DNA from: Rhizobium sp. 2MFCol3.1
GTDB taxonomy: Bacteria; Pseudomonadota; Alphaproteobacteria; Rhizobiales; Rhizobiaceae
Length of the DNA stretch: 64,000 nucleotides
Assembly: GCF_000377565.1 (NCBI RefSeq)
Contig: NZ_KB898367.1
Span: 96,040-160,039 of the forward strand
Reading direction: 5' to 3'
Shown: positions 45,273 to 53,837 of the stretch, in pieces
How positions within the stretch are numbered: the first letter of the stretch is position 1
Layout of the letters: each line of letters opens with the position of its first letter
Notes under the pieces: model-generated
What the model saw: the letters and a program-made list of their open reading frames with translations, nothing else
Database searches by the model: none
What the model was told of the DNA's origin: nothing
Translations under genes and position numbers: made by a program

Positions 45273-45884
45273 ATGCTGCAACTGCCGAACGGCATTCGCC
45301 ACAGCCCGGATTATCTCAGCCGCTCCCGCCAGGAAGCCCTGGTCGATGTCATCCGCAGCATCGTCGCACAGGCGCCGCTCTACACGCCGGTCATGCCCGG
45401 AACCGGCAAGCCCATGTCGGTGCGCATGACCAATTGCGGCTCGCTCGGCTGGGTCACCGATAAGGAGCGTGGCTACCGCTACCAGCCGACCCATCCGGCC
45501 ACGGGAAAACCGTGGCCCCAAATCCCGGCCGAATTGCTCGCTATTTGGAATGATGTGTCCGGCTACGACAAGCCACCCGAGGCCTGCCTCGTGAATTTCT
45601 ACGCGGACGACGCCAAGATGGGCCTGCATCAGGACAAGGACGAGCAGGACCTTTCAGCGCCCGTCGTGTCCATTTCGCTCGGAAACACCTGCCTCTTTCG
45701 CGTCGGCGGCCTCGATCGCACGGACAAGACCATGTCCTTCAAGCTCTCAAGCGGCGATGTCGTCATTCTGGGCGGCGAGGGGCGCCTGTGTTTCCACGGC
45801 GTCGACCGCATTTACCCGTCGACATCCACGCTTCTGAAGAATGGCGGCCGCATCAACCTCACGCTTCGGCGCGTGAACCCCTAA
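45273..45884 (+). CDS. alkB: AlkB-family Fe(II)/2-oxoglutarate DNA dealkylase
   Basis: A 203-residue AlkB, which oxidatively removes methyl groups such as 1-methyladenine and 3-methylcytosine from DNA or RNA. The iron ligands are in MGLHQDKDEQDL (HxD). The distal His lies near the LCFHGVDRIYPST segment, and the 2-oxoglutarate-binding arginines are in GGRINLTLRRV at the C-terminus. Its end overlaps the end of the convergent coaA gene by 4 bp. It is possibly co-transcribed with arfB. Confidence 0.93.
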   Translation: MLQLPNGIRHSPDYLSRSRQEALVDVIRSIVAQAPLYTPVMPGTGKPMSVRMTNCGSLGWVTDKERGYRYQPTHPATGKPWPQIPAELLAIWNDVSGYDKPPEACLVNFYADDAKMGLHQDKDEQDLSAPVVSISLGNTCLFRVGGLDRTDKTMSFKLSSGDVVILGGEGRLCFHGVDRIYPSTSTLLKNGGRINLTLRRVNP

Positions 45885-46876
45885 AGCTTGCGGAGCGCCA
45901 CCTGCTCGATCAGGTGATTCTGCCCCTTGCGCAAGATCAGATCCGCGCGCGGACGCGTGGGCAGGATGTTTTCGCGCAGGTTCTTCAGGTTGATGTTCTG
46001 CCAGAGCCCCTCGGCGATCGACAGCGCTTCCTCCTCGCTGATCGAGGCATAGCGATGGAAGAACGAGTTCGGGTCGCGGAACGCCGTCTCGCGCAGTCCC
46101 ATGAAGCGGGTTACATACCAGTCGTGAATCCGGCTTTCGTCCGCGTCGATATAGATCGAGAAGTCGAAGAAGTCCGAGACCATCGGCACGATCTTGCCGC
46201 CCGCCGGCAGGTCGCGCGATTGCAGCACATTGATTCCCTCGAAGATAAGGATATCAGGGCGGTCGATGATCTTGTGTTCGTTCGGCAGCACGTCATAGAC
46301 GAGGTGCGAGTAGGACGGCGCCTTGACGTCGGGCTGCCCGGCCTTGATCGCCGCCAGAAACCGCAGGATCGCGCCGGTATCGTAACTCTCGGGGAAACCC
46401 TTGCGCTGCATCAGGTTCTCCCGCTGCAGCACGGCGTTCGGATGGAGGAAACCGTCCGTCGTGACGAGGTCCACCTTCGGGCTCGACGGCCAGCGGCGCA
46501 GAAGCTCTTTCAGAATACGCGCGGTCGTCGATTTCCCCACCGCCACCGAGCCGGCGATCCCGATCACGAACGGTGTCTTCGCCACGTTAGACAGGCTAAG
46601 GAACCGGTTGCGCTGCTTGAACAACAGCAGCGATGATTCCACATGCGCCGAAAGCAGGCGCGACACCGAGAGATAGATGCGCCGGACTTCGTCGAGATCG
46701 ATCGGGTCGCCCATCGAGCGCAGCCGCGTAACCTCGTCCGAGGTCAGCGTCATCGGCGTATCCGCCCTGAACTTCGCCCATTCCTCGGAAGAAAAGAAGT
46801 GATAGGGCGAATAGGCATTCGCCTGGAAATGATCGTGCGCTTCGGGCGCTCCGGTGATCTGTCTTGCGATACCCAT
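45881..46876 (-). CDS. coaA: pantothenate kinase (type I)
   Basis: A 331-residue CoaA of the prokaryotic type I family, which phosphorylates pantothenate in the first and rate-limiting step of CoA synthesis. The P-loop GIAGSVAVGKSTTARIL lies near residue 105, followed by VTTDGFLHPN and the segment DILIFEGINVLQ. Known members are feedback-inhibited by CoA. It is the last gene of the his run: its ATG shares one base with the hisE stop, an association seen across rhizobia. Confidence 0.95.
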   Translation of the reverse strand: MGIARQITGAPEAHDHFQANAYSPYHFFSSEEWAKFRADTPMTLTSDEVTRLRSMGDPIDLDEVRRIYLSVSRLLSAHVESSLLLFKQRNRFLSLSNVAKTPFVIGIAGSVAVGKSTTARILKELLRRWPSSPKVDLVTTDGFLHPNAVLQRENLMQRKGFPESYDTGAILRFLAAIKAGQPDVKAPSYSHLVYDVLPNEHKIIDRPDILIFEGINVLQSRDLPAGGKIVPMVSDFFDFSIYIDADESRIHDWYVTRFMGLRETAFRDPNSFFHRYASISEEEALSIAEGLWQNINLKNLRENILPTRPRADLILRKGQNHLIEQVALRKL

Positions 46877-47196
46877 CAGCTTTGCCGACTGGCCTTCTCC
46901 CTGAGGCCGGATTGAGCGGTACGGCGCTCAAGTTCCGCCATGACATCTTGTAGCGGAATACCGGCGATCTTCAATACGACCAAGAGATGATAGAGCACGT
47001 CGGCCGCCTCATAGGTGAGGTTTTCGCGGTCGTCGGTCACAGCCGCCATCACGGCTTCGATCGCCTCCTCGCCAAGCTTCTTCGCCGCCTTCGGCTGGCC
47101 GGCCGCAACGAGCTTCGCCGTCCAGGATTCGTCCGGTGAAGCCTTCGACCGCGCGTCGACGATCTTTTCGAGGTCGCTGAGTGTGAATTCGCTCAT
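46876..47196 (-). CDS. hisE: phosphoribosyl-ATP pyrophosphatase
   Basis: A 106-residue stand-alone HisE, a MazG-like all-helical pyrophosphatase for step 2 of histidine synthesis. The motif GEEAIEAVMAA followed by EAADVLYHLLVVL contains the metal-binding Glu/Asp set. The start is one of two adjacent ATG codons (47196 or 47199), chosen by homology; the Shine-Dalgarno is weak. The much longer frame to 47364 runs inside hisF and was rejected. It lies 16 bp after hisF. Confidence 0.93.
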   Translation of the reverse strand: MSEFTLSDLEKIVDARSKASPDESWTAKLVAAGQPKAAKKLGEEAIEAVMAAVTDDRENLTYEAADVLYHLLVVLKIAGIPLQDVMAELERRTAQSGLREKASRQS

Positions 47197-47212
47197 CATA
47201 TCGCTTTCAGTC

Positions 47213-47995
47213 TCAGTCGAGACGCATGTCGATGCCGCAGGAAGACATATAGCGCTTCGCTTCGCCGACGGAATAGGTGCCGAAGTGGAAGATCGAGGCG
47301 GCGAGAACCGCGGTTGCATGGCCTTCCTTGACGCCGGCCACGAGATCGTCGAGATCGCCAACACCGCCTGATGCGATGACGGGAACGCGCACCGCGTCGG
47401 CGATCGCCCTCGTCAGCGCCAGATCGTAGCCGGCTTTCGTTCCGTCTCGGTCCATCGAGGTCACCAGCAATTCGCCGGCCCCGCGCTCGACCATTTTGCG
47501 CGCGAAATCCACCGCATCGATGCCCGTCGCGTTGCGGCCGCCATGGGTGTAGATCTCCCAAGCGCTGGCGTCTCCGCCAGCTGGCGTCTGCCGGCGCTTG
47601 GCATCGATCGAGACGACGATGCACTGGTCGCCGAACTTGTCGGCCGCTTCCGCCACGAAATCAGGATTGCTGACGGCGGCCGAATTGATCGATACCTTGT
47701 CGGCGCCGCACAAGAGCAGCTTGCGAATGTCTGCGATCGTGCGAACACCGCCGCCGACGGTAACCGGCATGAAGCACTGGTCGGCCGTGCGCGACACAAC
47801 ATCGAAGATCGTTTCGCGGTTGTCGGAGGAGGCAGTGATGTCGAGGAAGCAGAGCTCGTCGGCGCCGGCCGCATCATAGGCCTTGGCGGCCTCGACGGGA
47901 TCACCGGCATCGACGAGGTTGAGGAAGTTGACGCCTTTGACGACACGGCCGTCCTTGACGTCGAGGCAGGGAATGACGCGAGCCTTCAGGGTCAT
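47213..47995 (-). CDS. hisF: imidazole glycerol phosphate synthase cyclase subunit
   Basis: A 260-residue HisF barrel. The two catalytic aspartates sit in VIPCLDVKDGRVVKG (N-terminal) and in the central VVSIDAKR segment; the phosphate sites are VGGGVRTI and ASGGVGDLDD. With HisH it makes imidazole glycerol phosphate and AICAR. It overlaps hisA by 4 bp (ATGA), indicating coupled translation. Confidence 0.97.
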   Translation of the reverse strand: MTLKARVIPCLDVKDGRVVKGVNFLNLVDAGDPVEAAKAYDAAGADELCFLDITASSDNRETIFDVVSRTADQCFMPVTVGGGVRTIADIRKLLLCGADKVSINSAAVSNPDFVAEAADKFGDQCIVVSIDAKRRQTPAGGDASAWEIYTHGGRNATGIDAVDFARKMVERGAGELLVTSMDRDGTKAGYDLALTRAIADAVRVPVIASGGVGDLDDLVAGVKEGHATAVLAASIFHFGTYSVGEAKRYMSSCGIDMRLD

Positions 47996-48741
47996 TGCGC
48001 GGTCTCCTTCGCGCGCGACGCCGCAATCAGCGCCAGCGCTTCCGTGGGATCGATACGGCCGTCATAGAGCGCACGGCCGGAAATCGCGCCTTCGAGCTTG
48101 GCGGCATCCGGCTTCAGCATCCGCTTGATGTCGTCGATCGAGGCCAGTCCGCCCGACGCGATGACGGGGATCGAGACGGCATCCGCCAATTCCAGCGTCG
48201 AATCCCAGTTGATCCCGGTCAGGATGCCGTCACGGTCGATGTCGGTGTAGATGATCGCCGCCACACCAGCGCCCTCGAACTTTTTGGCGAGCTCGATGAT
48301 GCCGAGCTCGGACGCTTCCGCCCAGCCCTCCACAGCCACCTTGCCGCCCTTGGCATCGATGCCGACGGCCACATGGCCTGGAAATTTCTTGCAGGCCTCG
48401 ATCACAAGCGCCGGATCGCGCACGGCAACTGTGCCCAGGATCACCCGTGACAGCCCGCGCGACAGCCAGCTCTCGATATGATCGAGCGTACGGATACCGC
48501 CGCCGAGCTGCACCGGGTTCTTGGTGGCTTTCAGGATCGCATCGACCGCAGCGCCGTTGACGCTTTCGCCGGCAAACGCGCCGTTGAGATCGACCACGTG
48601 CAGCCATTCAAAGCCCTGGTCCTCGAAGGCCTTGGCCTGCGCGCCGGGGTCGGGATTGTAGACGGTGGCCTGCTCCATATCGCCCAGCTTGAGGCGAACG
48701 CACTGGCCGTCCTTGAGGTCGATGGCGGGAAATAGGATCAT
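47992..48741 (-). CDS. hisA: ProFAR isomerase
   Basis: A 249-residue HisA barrel, the Amadori isomerase acting on ProFAR. The N-terminal FPAIDLKDGQCVRL contains the catalytic base, IYTDIDRDGILTG the second aspartate, and QLGGGIRT and IASGGLASIDD the two phosphate-binding loops. It lies between hisH (26 bp upstream) and hisF (4-bp overlap). Confidence 0.97.
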   Translation of the reverse strand: MILFPAIDLKDGQCVRLKLGDMEQATVYNPDPGAQAKAFEDQGFEWLHVVDLNGAFAGESVNGAAVDAILKATKNPVQLGGGIRTLDHIESWLSRGLSRVILGTVAVRDPALVIEACKKFPGHVAVGIDAKGGKVAVEGWAEASELGIIELAKKFEGAGVAAIIYTDIDRDGILTGINWDSTLELADAVSIPVIASGGLASIDDIKRMLKPDAAKLEGAISGRALYDGRIDPTEALALIAASRAKETAQ

Positions 48742-48767
48742 TCTGTCAGTCCTTCAAAGGCGCGAGC

Positions 48768-49418
48768 TCAGGGCTTCCAGCGCAGGAAATTGGCAATCAG
48801 GGCGAGACCGAGCTTCTGGCTCTTCTCCGGATGAAACTGCGCGCCCGCCATGTTGTCGCGACCGACAAAGGCCGTCAGCGGTCCGCCGTAACCCGTGGTC
48901 GCGATCACATCCTCGTGGTTCCGAGCTGACAGATGGTAGGAATGCACGAAATAGGCATGCAGCCCGTCGGTGCCGGTCACAATACCCTCGAACAGCGGGT
49001 GAGGGCGCTTCAGGTCCAGCGTGTTCCAGCCGATCTGCGGTATCTTCAGATTGGGATCATCAGGCGTCATTTCAACGACGTCACCGGGAATCCAGCCGAG
49101 ACCCTCGGTCGTGGTCTTCTCCAGCCCGCGCGAGGACATCAGCTGCATGCCGACGCAGATGCCGAGGAAAGGCCGCGCCTTCTTCTCGACGACGTCGATC
49201 AGCGCCTCGGTCATCCCCGGCACGGCATCCAATCCGCGGCGACAATCGGCATAAGCGCCGACACCCGGCAGCACGACGCGATCGGCGGCGGCAACGACCT
49301 CGGCCTTGTCGGTGAGGTCGATCACTGCGTCAACGCCGGCCTCGCGGGCGGCCCGTTCAAAGGCCTTCGTCGCCGAACGCAGATTGCCGGAACCGTAATC
49401 GATAATTGCGACGCGCAT
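48768..49418 (-). CDS. hisH: imidazole glycerol phosphate synthase glutamine amidotransferase subunit
   Basis: A 216-residue class-I glutaminase. The nucleophile is in FLGICVGMQLM, and the His/Glu pair of the triad is in GAQFHPEKSQKLG. It supplies ammonia through the HisF barrel. Its first base is shared with the last base of the upstream DUF2628 gene. Confidence 0.97.
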   Translation of the reverse strand: MRVAIIDYGSGNLRSATKAFERAAREAGVDAVIDLTDKAEVVAAADRVVLPGVGAYADCRRGLDAVPGMTEALIDVVEKKARPFLGICVGMQLMSSRGLEKTTTEGLGWIPGDVVEMTPDDPNLKIPQIGWNTLDLKRPHPLFEGIVTGTDGLHAYFVHSYHLSARNHEDVIATTGYGGPLTAFVGRDNMAGAQFHPEKSQKLGLALIANFLRWKP

Positions 49419-49900
49419 CAGCGTCCTCCATCAAAGCCAAAGAGACCGAGGGATGTTGCGGTGCCGCGCTCAGTGCGGCTCCCGCCATCCCACTGCGGCG
49501 ACGGCATACGCGTGTCGTCACGGAGATCGGTCTGAATTTCAGAAAAGTAGATTTCCTCGGCGACATCGAGCCGATCGGCCGAAATCAGCGCCTCGTCCTG
49601 CCAGCCTTTGGCGGCGAGGTTGCGAACCCGCAGGTTCTGTCCCTCGAACCCGACAAGCAGGCTGGTGCCGAAGGTGACAGCAAAGCCGACCAGCCACATT
49701 CCGGGTTGATCCATCAGCGCGCCGCCGATGCTCTGCAGCAGAAAGGCGGCGACGGCGTAAAGCCAGAGCCGGTGGATGGCGAGCCAGATCCAGGGAAACA
49801 GGAAGCCGAGCACAGTAAAGCCGTCGCGAATGAACCGCGTCTTCTCGTGCTTGATATCGGCGCCGCCGGGGGCGGTCAGAACCAGATAGCTGGAAGTCAT
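49418..49900 (-). CDS. DUF2628 membrane protein within the his operon
   Basis: A 160-residue protein matching DUF2628. Two or three hydrophobic stretches (GFTVLGFLFPWIWLAIHRLWLYAVAAFLLQSIGG and MWLVGFAVTFGTSLLVGFEG) indicate an inner-membrane protein with polar ends. The family has no known function. It is inserted between hisB (23 bp upstream) and hisH (1-bp overlap), so it is co-expressed with histidine synthesis even though nothing in it suggests an enzyme of that pathway. No signal peptide or metal motif is seen. Confidence 0.8.
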   Translation of the reverse strand: MTSSYLVLTAPGGADIKHEKTRFIRDGFTVLGFLFPWIWLAIHRLWLYAVAAFLLQSIGGALMDQPGMWLVGFAVTFGTSLLVGFEGQNLRVRNLAAKGWQDEALISADRLDVAEEIYFSEIQTDLRDDTRMPSPQWDGGSRTERGTATSLGLFGFDGGR

Positions 49901-49923
49901 GTCGTCAAGCTCCCTGAAGGGGC

Positions 49924-50532
49924 TTAGACGAGCGTGCCCTTCGTCGAGGGTACACGGCCCGCCTGCCTAGGATCGATCTCTGTCGCCGTGCGCAGCGCGC
50001 GGGCGACGGCCTTGAAGCATGTCTCGGCAATATGGTGGTTGTTGGCACCATAATGGTTCAGGATATGCAAGGTGATCCCGGCGTTCTGGGCGAGTGCCTG
50101 GAAGAATTCGCGAACGAGTTCGGTGTCGAACGTGCCGATCTTCGGCGCGCTGAACGATACGTTCCAGACGAGGAAGGGGCGGCCGGAGAGATCGACGGCG
50201 GCCTTCGTCATCGTCTCGTCCATGGCAAGGTCGATCGAGGCGTAGCGGGTGATGCCGCGACGGTCGCCGAGCGCCTTGGCGATGGCCTGGCCGATCGCGA
50301 TGCCCGTGTCTTCCACCGCATGGTGGTCGTCGACGTGCAAATCGCCCTTGGTCTCGATCTCCATGTCGATCAGCGAATGTCGCGACAGTTGGTCGAGCAT
50401 ATGGTCGAAGAAGCCGACGCCGGTCGAAATCGTCGATTTCCCGGTGCCGTCGAGATTGACGGAAACGGAAACCGAGGTCTCGTTGGTCTTGCGGGATACG
50501 GATCCCGTGCGGCTTGCTGCGGTCTCGGCCAT
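49924..50532 (-). CDS. hisB: imidazoleglycerol-phosphate dehydratase
   Basis: A 202-residue monofunctional HisB, without the phosphatase domain found in E. coli. It dehydrates IGP to imidazole acetol phosphate. The manganese-binding repeats appear as GVGFFDHMLDQLSRHS, HVDDHHAVEDTGIAIG and HYGANNHHIAETCFKA. The ATG at 50532 has GGAG eight bases upstream; the long upstream extension of the frame covers the hslV region and was rejected. It is the first gene of hisB-DUF2628-hisH-hisA-hisF-hisE-coaA and is divergent from hslV across 178 bp. Confidence 0.97.
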   Translation of the reverse strand: MAETAASRTGSVSRKTNETSVSVSVNLDGTGKSTISTGVGFFDHMLDQLSRHSLIDMEIETKGDLHVDDHHAVEDTGIAIGQAIAKALGDRRGITRYASIDLAMDETMTKAAVDLSGRPFLVWNVSFSAPKIGTFDTELVREFFQALAQNAGITLHILNHYGANNHHIAETCFKAVARALRTATEIDPRQAGRVPSTKGTLV

Positions 50533-50710
50533 ATGGCTACTCCACTTGGAAATACGGGGGTTCCTTATCAGGCGTGCCGGGAAATATCCAGAAGCGCGGG
50601 TCGAGAAATCGACGCCGATTGCAATCGCGATTTGCCAACTTACATAGGGCTCAACAGGGCCGATGTGCGGCCCGAGGTAAGAGCCCGCCTGACGGGCAAG
50701 GGTATGATAG

Positions 50711-51235
50711 ATGACAACCATTATTACAGTTCGAAAGGGCGGCAAGGTCATCATGGCGGGCGACGGACAGGTCAGCCTCGGCCAGACCGTCATGAAGGGC
50801 AATGCCCGCAAGGTGCGCCGCATCGGCAAGGGCGACGTCATTGCCGGTTTCGCCGGCGCCACCGCGGATGCCTTCACGCTCTTGGAGCGGCTTGAAAAGA
50901 AGCTCGAGCAATATCCCGGCCAGCTTATGCGCGCCGCCGTCGAGCTCGCCAAGGACTGGCGCACCGACAAGTATCTGCGCAACCTCGAAGCCATGATGCT
51001 GGTCGCCGACAAGTCGGTGACGCTGGCGATCACCGGTAACGGCGATGTGCTTGAGCCCGAACATGGCGCCATCGCCATCGGCTCCGGCGGCAACTACGCC
51101 TTCGCCGCCGCCCGCGCCCTGATGGACAGCGACAAGTCGGCCGAAGAAGTGGCCCGCCGGGCGCTCGATATCGCCGCTGATATCTGCGTCTACACCAACC
51201 ACAATCTCGTGGTCGAAACGCTCGACGCCGAATAA
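50711..51235 (+). CDS. hslV: ATP-dependent protease proteolytic subunit HslV
   Basis: A 174-residue proteasome-like peptidase. The N-terminal MTTIITVRKGGKVIMAGDGQVS exposes the catalytic Thr2 after Met removal, and GNARKVRR and FAGATADAFTLLERLE are family-typical. It forms a double hexameric ring capped by HslU and degrades misfolded or regulatory proteins under heat stress. hslU follows after 75 bp. The 178-bp gap to hisB must hold both promoters; no clear heat-shock promoter was identified by eye. Confidence 0.97.
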   Translation: MTTIITVRKGGKVIMAGDGQVSLGQTVMKGNARKVRRIGKGDVIAGFAGATADAFTLLERLEKKLEQYPGQLMRAAVELAKDWRTDKYLRNLEAMMLVADKSVTLAITGNGDVLEPEHGAIAIGSGGNYAFAAARALMDSDKSAEEVARRALDIAADICVYTNHNLVVETLDAE

Positions 51236-51310
51236 CGGCAATCGTTCACAATGGGTCCTGTGGGCCGGGCCGCGAACGGCCGGCCGGAGCAGGAAAGCCA
51301 AGAGGATATC

Positions 51311-52621
51311 ATGACCAATTTTTCTCCCCGGGAAATCGTCTCCGAGCTGGACCGCCACATCATCGGCCAGCATGACGCCAAGCGCGCCGTCGCCATTGCG
51401 CTGCGCAACCGCTGGCGCCGCCAGCAGCTCGATGAGAGCCTGCGCGACGAAGTGATGCCCAAGAACATCCTGATGATCGGCCCGACCGGCGTCGGCAAGA
51501 CGGAAATCTCCCGCCGCCTCGCCAAGCTCGCCGGCGCCCCCTTCATCAAGGTCGAAGCCACCAAGTTCACCGAAGTCGGCTATGTTGGCCGCGACGTCGA
51601 GCAGATCGTCCGCGATCTGGTCGAGGTCGGTATCGGCCTTGCGCGCGAAAAGAAGCGCGCCGAGGTCGAGGCCAAGGCCCATATGAGCGCCGAGGAACGT
51701 GTGCTTGACGCGCTCGTCGGATCGACCGCCTCGCCGGCCACGCGTGACAGTTTCCGCAAGAAGCTGCGTGCCGGTGAGCTCGATGACAAGGAAATCGATA
51801 TCGAAGTGGCCGACACCAGCACCGGCATGGGCGGCTTCGACATCCCCGGCATGCCCGGCGGCGGCAATATCGGCATGATCAACCTGTCGGAAATGTTCGG
51901 CAAGGCCATGGGCGGCCGCACCAAGAAGGTGCGCACCACAGTCAAGGCCTCCTACACCGACCTGATCCGCGACGAATCCGACAAGCTGATCGACAATGAA
52001 GTCATCCAGCGCGAGGCCGTGCGCTCCGTCGAAAACGACGGCATCGTCTTCCTCGACGAGATCGACAAGATCGCCGCCCGCGATGGCGGCATGGGCGCCG
52101 GCGTCTCGCGCGAAGGTGTGCAGCGCGACCTGCTGCCGCTGGTCGAAGGCACCACCGTGTCGACCAAGTACGGGCCGGTGAAGACTGACCACGTGCTCTT
52201 CATCGCATCGGGCGCGTTCCACGTCTCCAAGCCATCTGACCTGCTGCCGGAATTGCAGGGCCGTCTGCCGATCCGCGTCGAGCTGCGCCCGCTGACCAAG
52301 GAAGACTTCCGCCGTATTCTCACGGAAACCGAGGCCAGCCTGATCCGCCAGTACAAGGCGCTGATGGAAACCGAAGGCCTGACGCTCGAATTCACAGATG
52401 ACGGCATCGATGCTCTTGCCGATGTGGGTGTTCACCTGAACGCCTCGGTCGAAAACATCGGCGCGCGTCGCCTGCAGACTGTCATGGAGCGCGTGCTGGA
52501 TGAAATCTCCTTCAACGCGCCGGATCGCGGCGGCACCTCGGTCACGATCGATGCCGAATACGTGCGCAAGCATGTCGGCGACCTCGCCCAGAACACCGAC
52601 CTCTCGCGCTTCATTCTGTGA
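51311..52621 (+). CDS. hslU: ATPase subunit HslU of the HslVU protease
   Basis: A 436-residue AAA+ unfoldase. Walker A is in MIGPTGVGKTEISRR (about residue 56), the pore motif is near EVGYVGRDVEQIVRDL, the I domain spans about 110-240 and Walker B is in GIVFLDEIDKIA. The C-terminus ends LSRFIL, the tail that inserts into HslV. The ATG at 51311 has AGAGGA upstream and gives the normal family length; the extra 20 residues in the longer frame are unsupported. Confidence 0.97.
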   Translation: MTNFSPREIVSELDRHIIGQHDAKRAVAIALRNRWRRQQLDESLRDEVMPKNILMIGPTGVGKTEISRRLAKLAGAPFIKVEATKFTEVGYVGRDVEQIVRDLVEVGIGLAREKKRAEVEAKAHMSAEERVLDALVGSTASPATRDSFRKKLRAGELDDKEIDIEVADTSTGMGGFDIPGMPGGGNIGMINLSEMFGKAMGGRTKKVRTTVKASYTDLIRDESDKLIDNEVIQREAVRSVENDGIVFLDEIDKIAARDGGMGAGVSREGVQRDLLPLVEGTTVSTKYGPVKTDHVLFIASGAFHVSKPSDLLPELQGRLPIRVELRPLTKEDFRRILTETEASLIRQYKALMETEGLTLEFTDDGIDALADVGVHLNASVENIGARRLQTVMERVLDEISFNAPDRGGTSVTIDAEYVRKHVGDLAQNTDLSRFIL

Positions 52622-52689
52622 TGCGCAAACACCGGTCTCAGGCTTTACTGGTATGATGCCGTAACTTTGACCGACTGAACTCTCGACAA

Positions 52690-52727
52690 CGGGCCTTTTA
52701 CTTTTTAGTGAAAGGCCCGCTTTGTTG
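52690..52727 (+). terminator. hairpin terminator after hslU
   Basis: A 9-bp perfect stem CGGGCCTTT/AAAGGCCCG (52690-52698 and 52711-52719) with a 12-base loop precedes CTTTGTTGTT. It ends hslVU transcription and lies ahead of the DUF1402 gene. Confidence 0.65.
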
Positions 52728-52824
52728 TTGGCGCCAGCATTATTCGGCCAAGATTTTGGTACAGTCAGCGCGCCAGCCAAGCTGGAAATGCCGACCGATA
52801 CCGGAAATGCCTCTATTGGAAATG

Positions 52825-53787
52825 ATGGGAAAGCTGATCGTGCGACGCCTTCTGACGAGCCTTGTAATCGCCGCCACGGTCTTGACCGCCGCGCCCGCTT
52901 TTTCCATGCAGCTCGTGCCTCCGGGCAATCGCAACGTCGAGCAGCCGAACGTTCCAGGCGCATCGGTCCGCCGCACCAAGGGCACCAAGACCACCTTCGA
53001 TCGCAAGTACGACAAGGTCCACGAGCTCCTGGCGACAGACCATGAGCTGATGGGCAAGATCAAGAAGGTCTCGGCGGCCTATGGCATCGACCCGATCCAC
53101 GTGATTGGCGCGATCGTCGGCGAGCACACCTACAATGTCGACGCCTACGACCGCCTGCAGTCTTACTACGTCAAGGCCGCGTCCTACGCCGGCCAGAGCT
53201 TCCGTTTCGCCTATGACGGCGAGGATGTGGACGATTTCATCAAGCGCCCGCAGTTTGCAGAGTGCAACGGCAAGACAGATTCCTACACGCTGTGGAGCTG
53301 CCGCGAGGATGTCTGGGAAAGCGATTTCCGCGGCAAGACCGTCGGCGGCAAGAACTTCCCGAACAATCGCTTCAGCGCCGTGTTCTTCCAGCCCTTCTAC
53401 GCCGGTCAGACTTTCGGCCTCGGCCAGATCAATCCGCTGACCGCCCTGATGCTCTCCGACCTCGTCAGCAGGGTCTCCGGCATCAGCAAGCTCAACGAGA
53501 AGGATGCCGGCAGCGTCTACAAGGCGATCATGGACCCGGATATCTCGCTTGCCTTCGTGGCCGCCGCCGTGCGCCGCTCGATCGACGACTACAAGCAGAT
53601 CGCCGGCATGGATATCTCGAAGAATCCGGGCCTGACGGCAACGCTCTACAATCTCGGCAATTCCCGCCAGCGCGCGGCAGCGCTAGCCGCCAAGAACCGC
53701 GCGTCGGGCGAAACGGTCTGGCCGGAAGAGAACTATTACGGATGGTTGATCAACGACAAGCTGGACGATCTGGAGCGCCTGCTCTAG
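52825..53787 (+). CDS. DUF1402 secreted protein
   Basis: About 320 residues matching DUF1402, a family found mainly in rhizobia and relatives, function unknown. The N-terminus RRLLTSLVIAATVLTAAPAFSMQ is a cleavable signal peptide (cut expected after AFS). The mature part has VSAAYGIDPIHVIGAIVGEHTYNVDAYDRLQ and FGLGQINPLTALML, segments reminiscent of the Glu and GxGQ features of lysozyme-like transglycosylases. This suggests, but does not prove, action on peptidoglycan. Two Cys residues (AECNGK, WSCRED) could form a disulphide. The ATG at 52825 or 52822 was chosen as closest to the signal peptide. It stands alone after the hslU terminator. Confidence 0.75.
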   Translation: MGKLIVRRLLTSLVIAATVLTAAPAFSMQLVPPGNRNVEQPNVPGASVRRTKGTKTTFDRKYDKVHELLATDHELMGKIKKVSAAYGIDPIHVIGAIVGEHTYNVDAYDRLQSYYVKAASYAGQSFRFAYDGEDVDDFIKRPQFAECNGKTDSYTLWSCREDVWESDFRGKTVGGKNFPNNRFSAVFFQPFYAGQTFGLGQINPLTALMLSDLVSRVSGISKLNEKDAGSVYKAIMDPDISLAFVAAAVRRSIDDYKQIAGMDISKNPGLTATLYNLGNSRQRAAALAAKNRASGETVWPEENYYGWLINDKLDDLERLL

Positions 53788-53837
53788 TTTTTTAGCCTTG
53801 CCGGGGAGGGCAATCTTCCGCGAAAGGCCAGTATTCG

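Noticed and set aside
49924..51093. A 389-codon version of hisB
   Set aside because: The added 187 residues are antisense to hslV and the promoter gap. The ATG at 50532 has a good ribosome site and gives the normal IGP dehydratase length.
50651..52963. A 770-codon minus-strand open frame opposite hslV and hslU
   Set aside because: Antisense to two fully recognised genes and running through a terminator hairpin.
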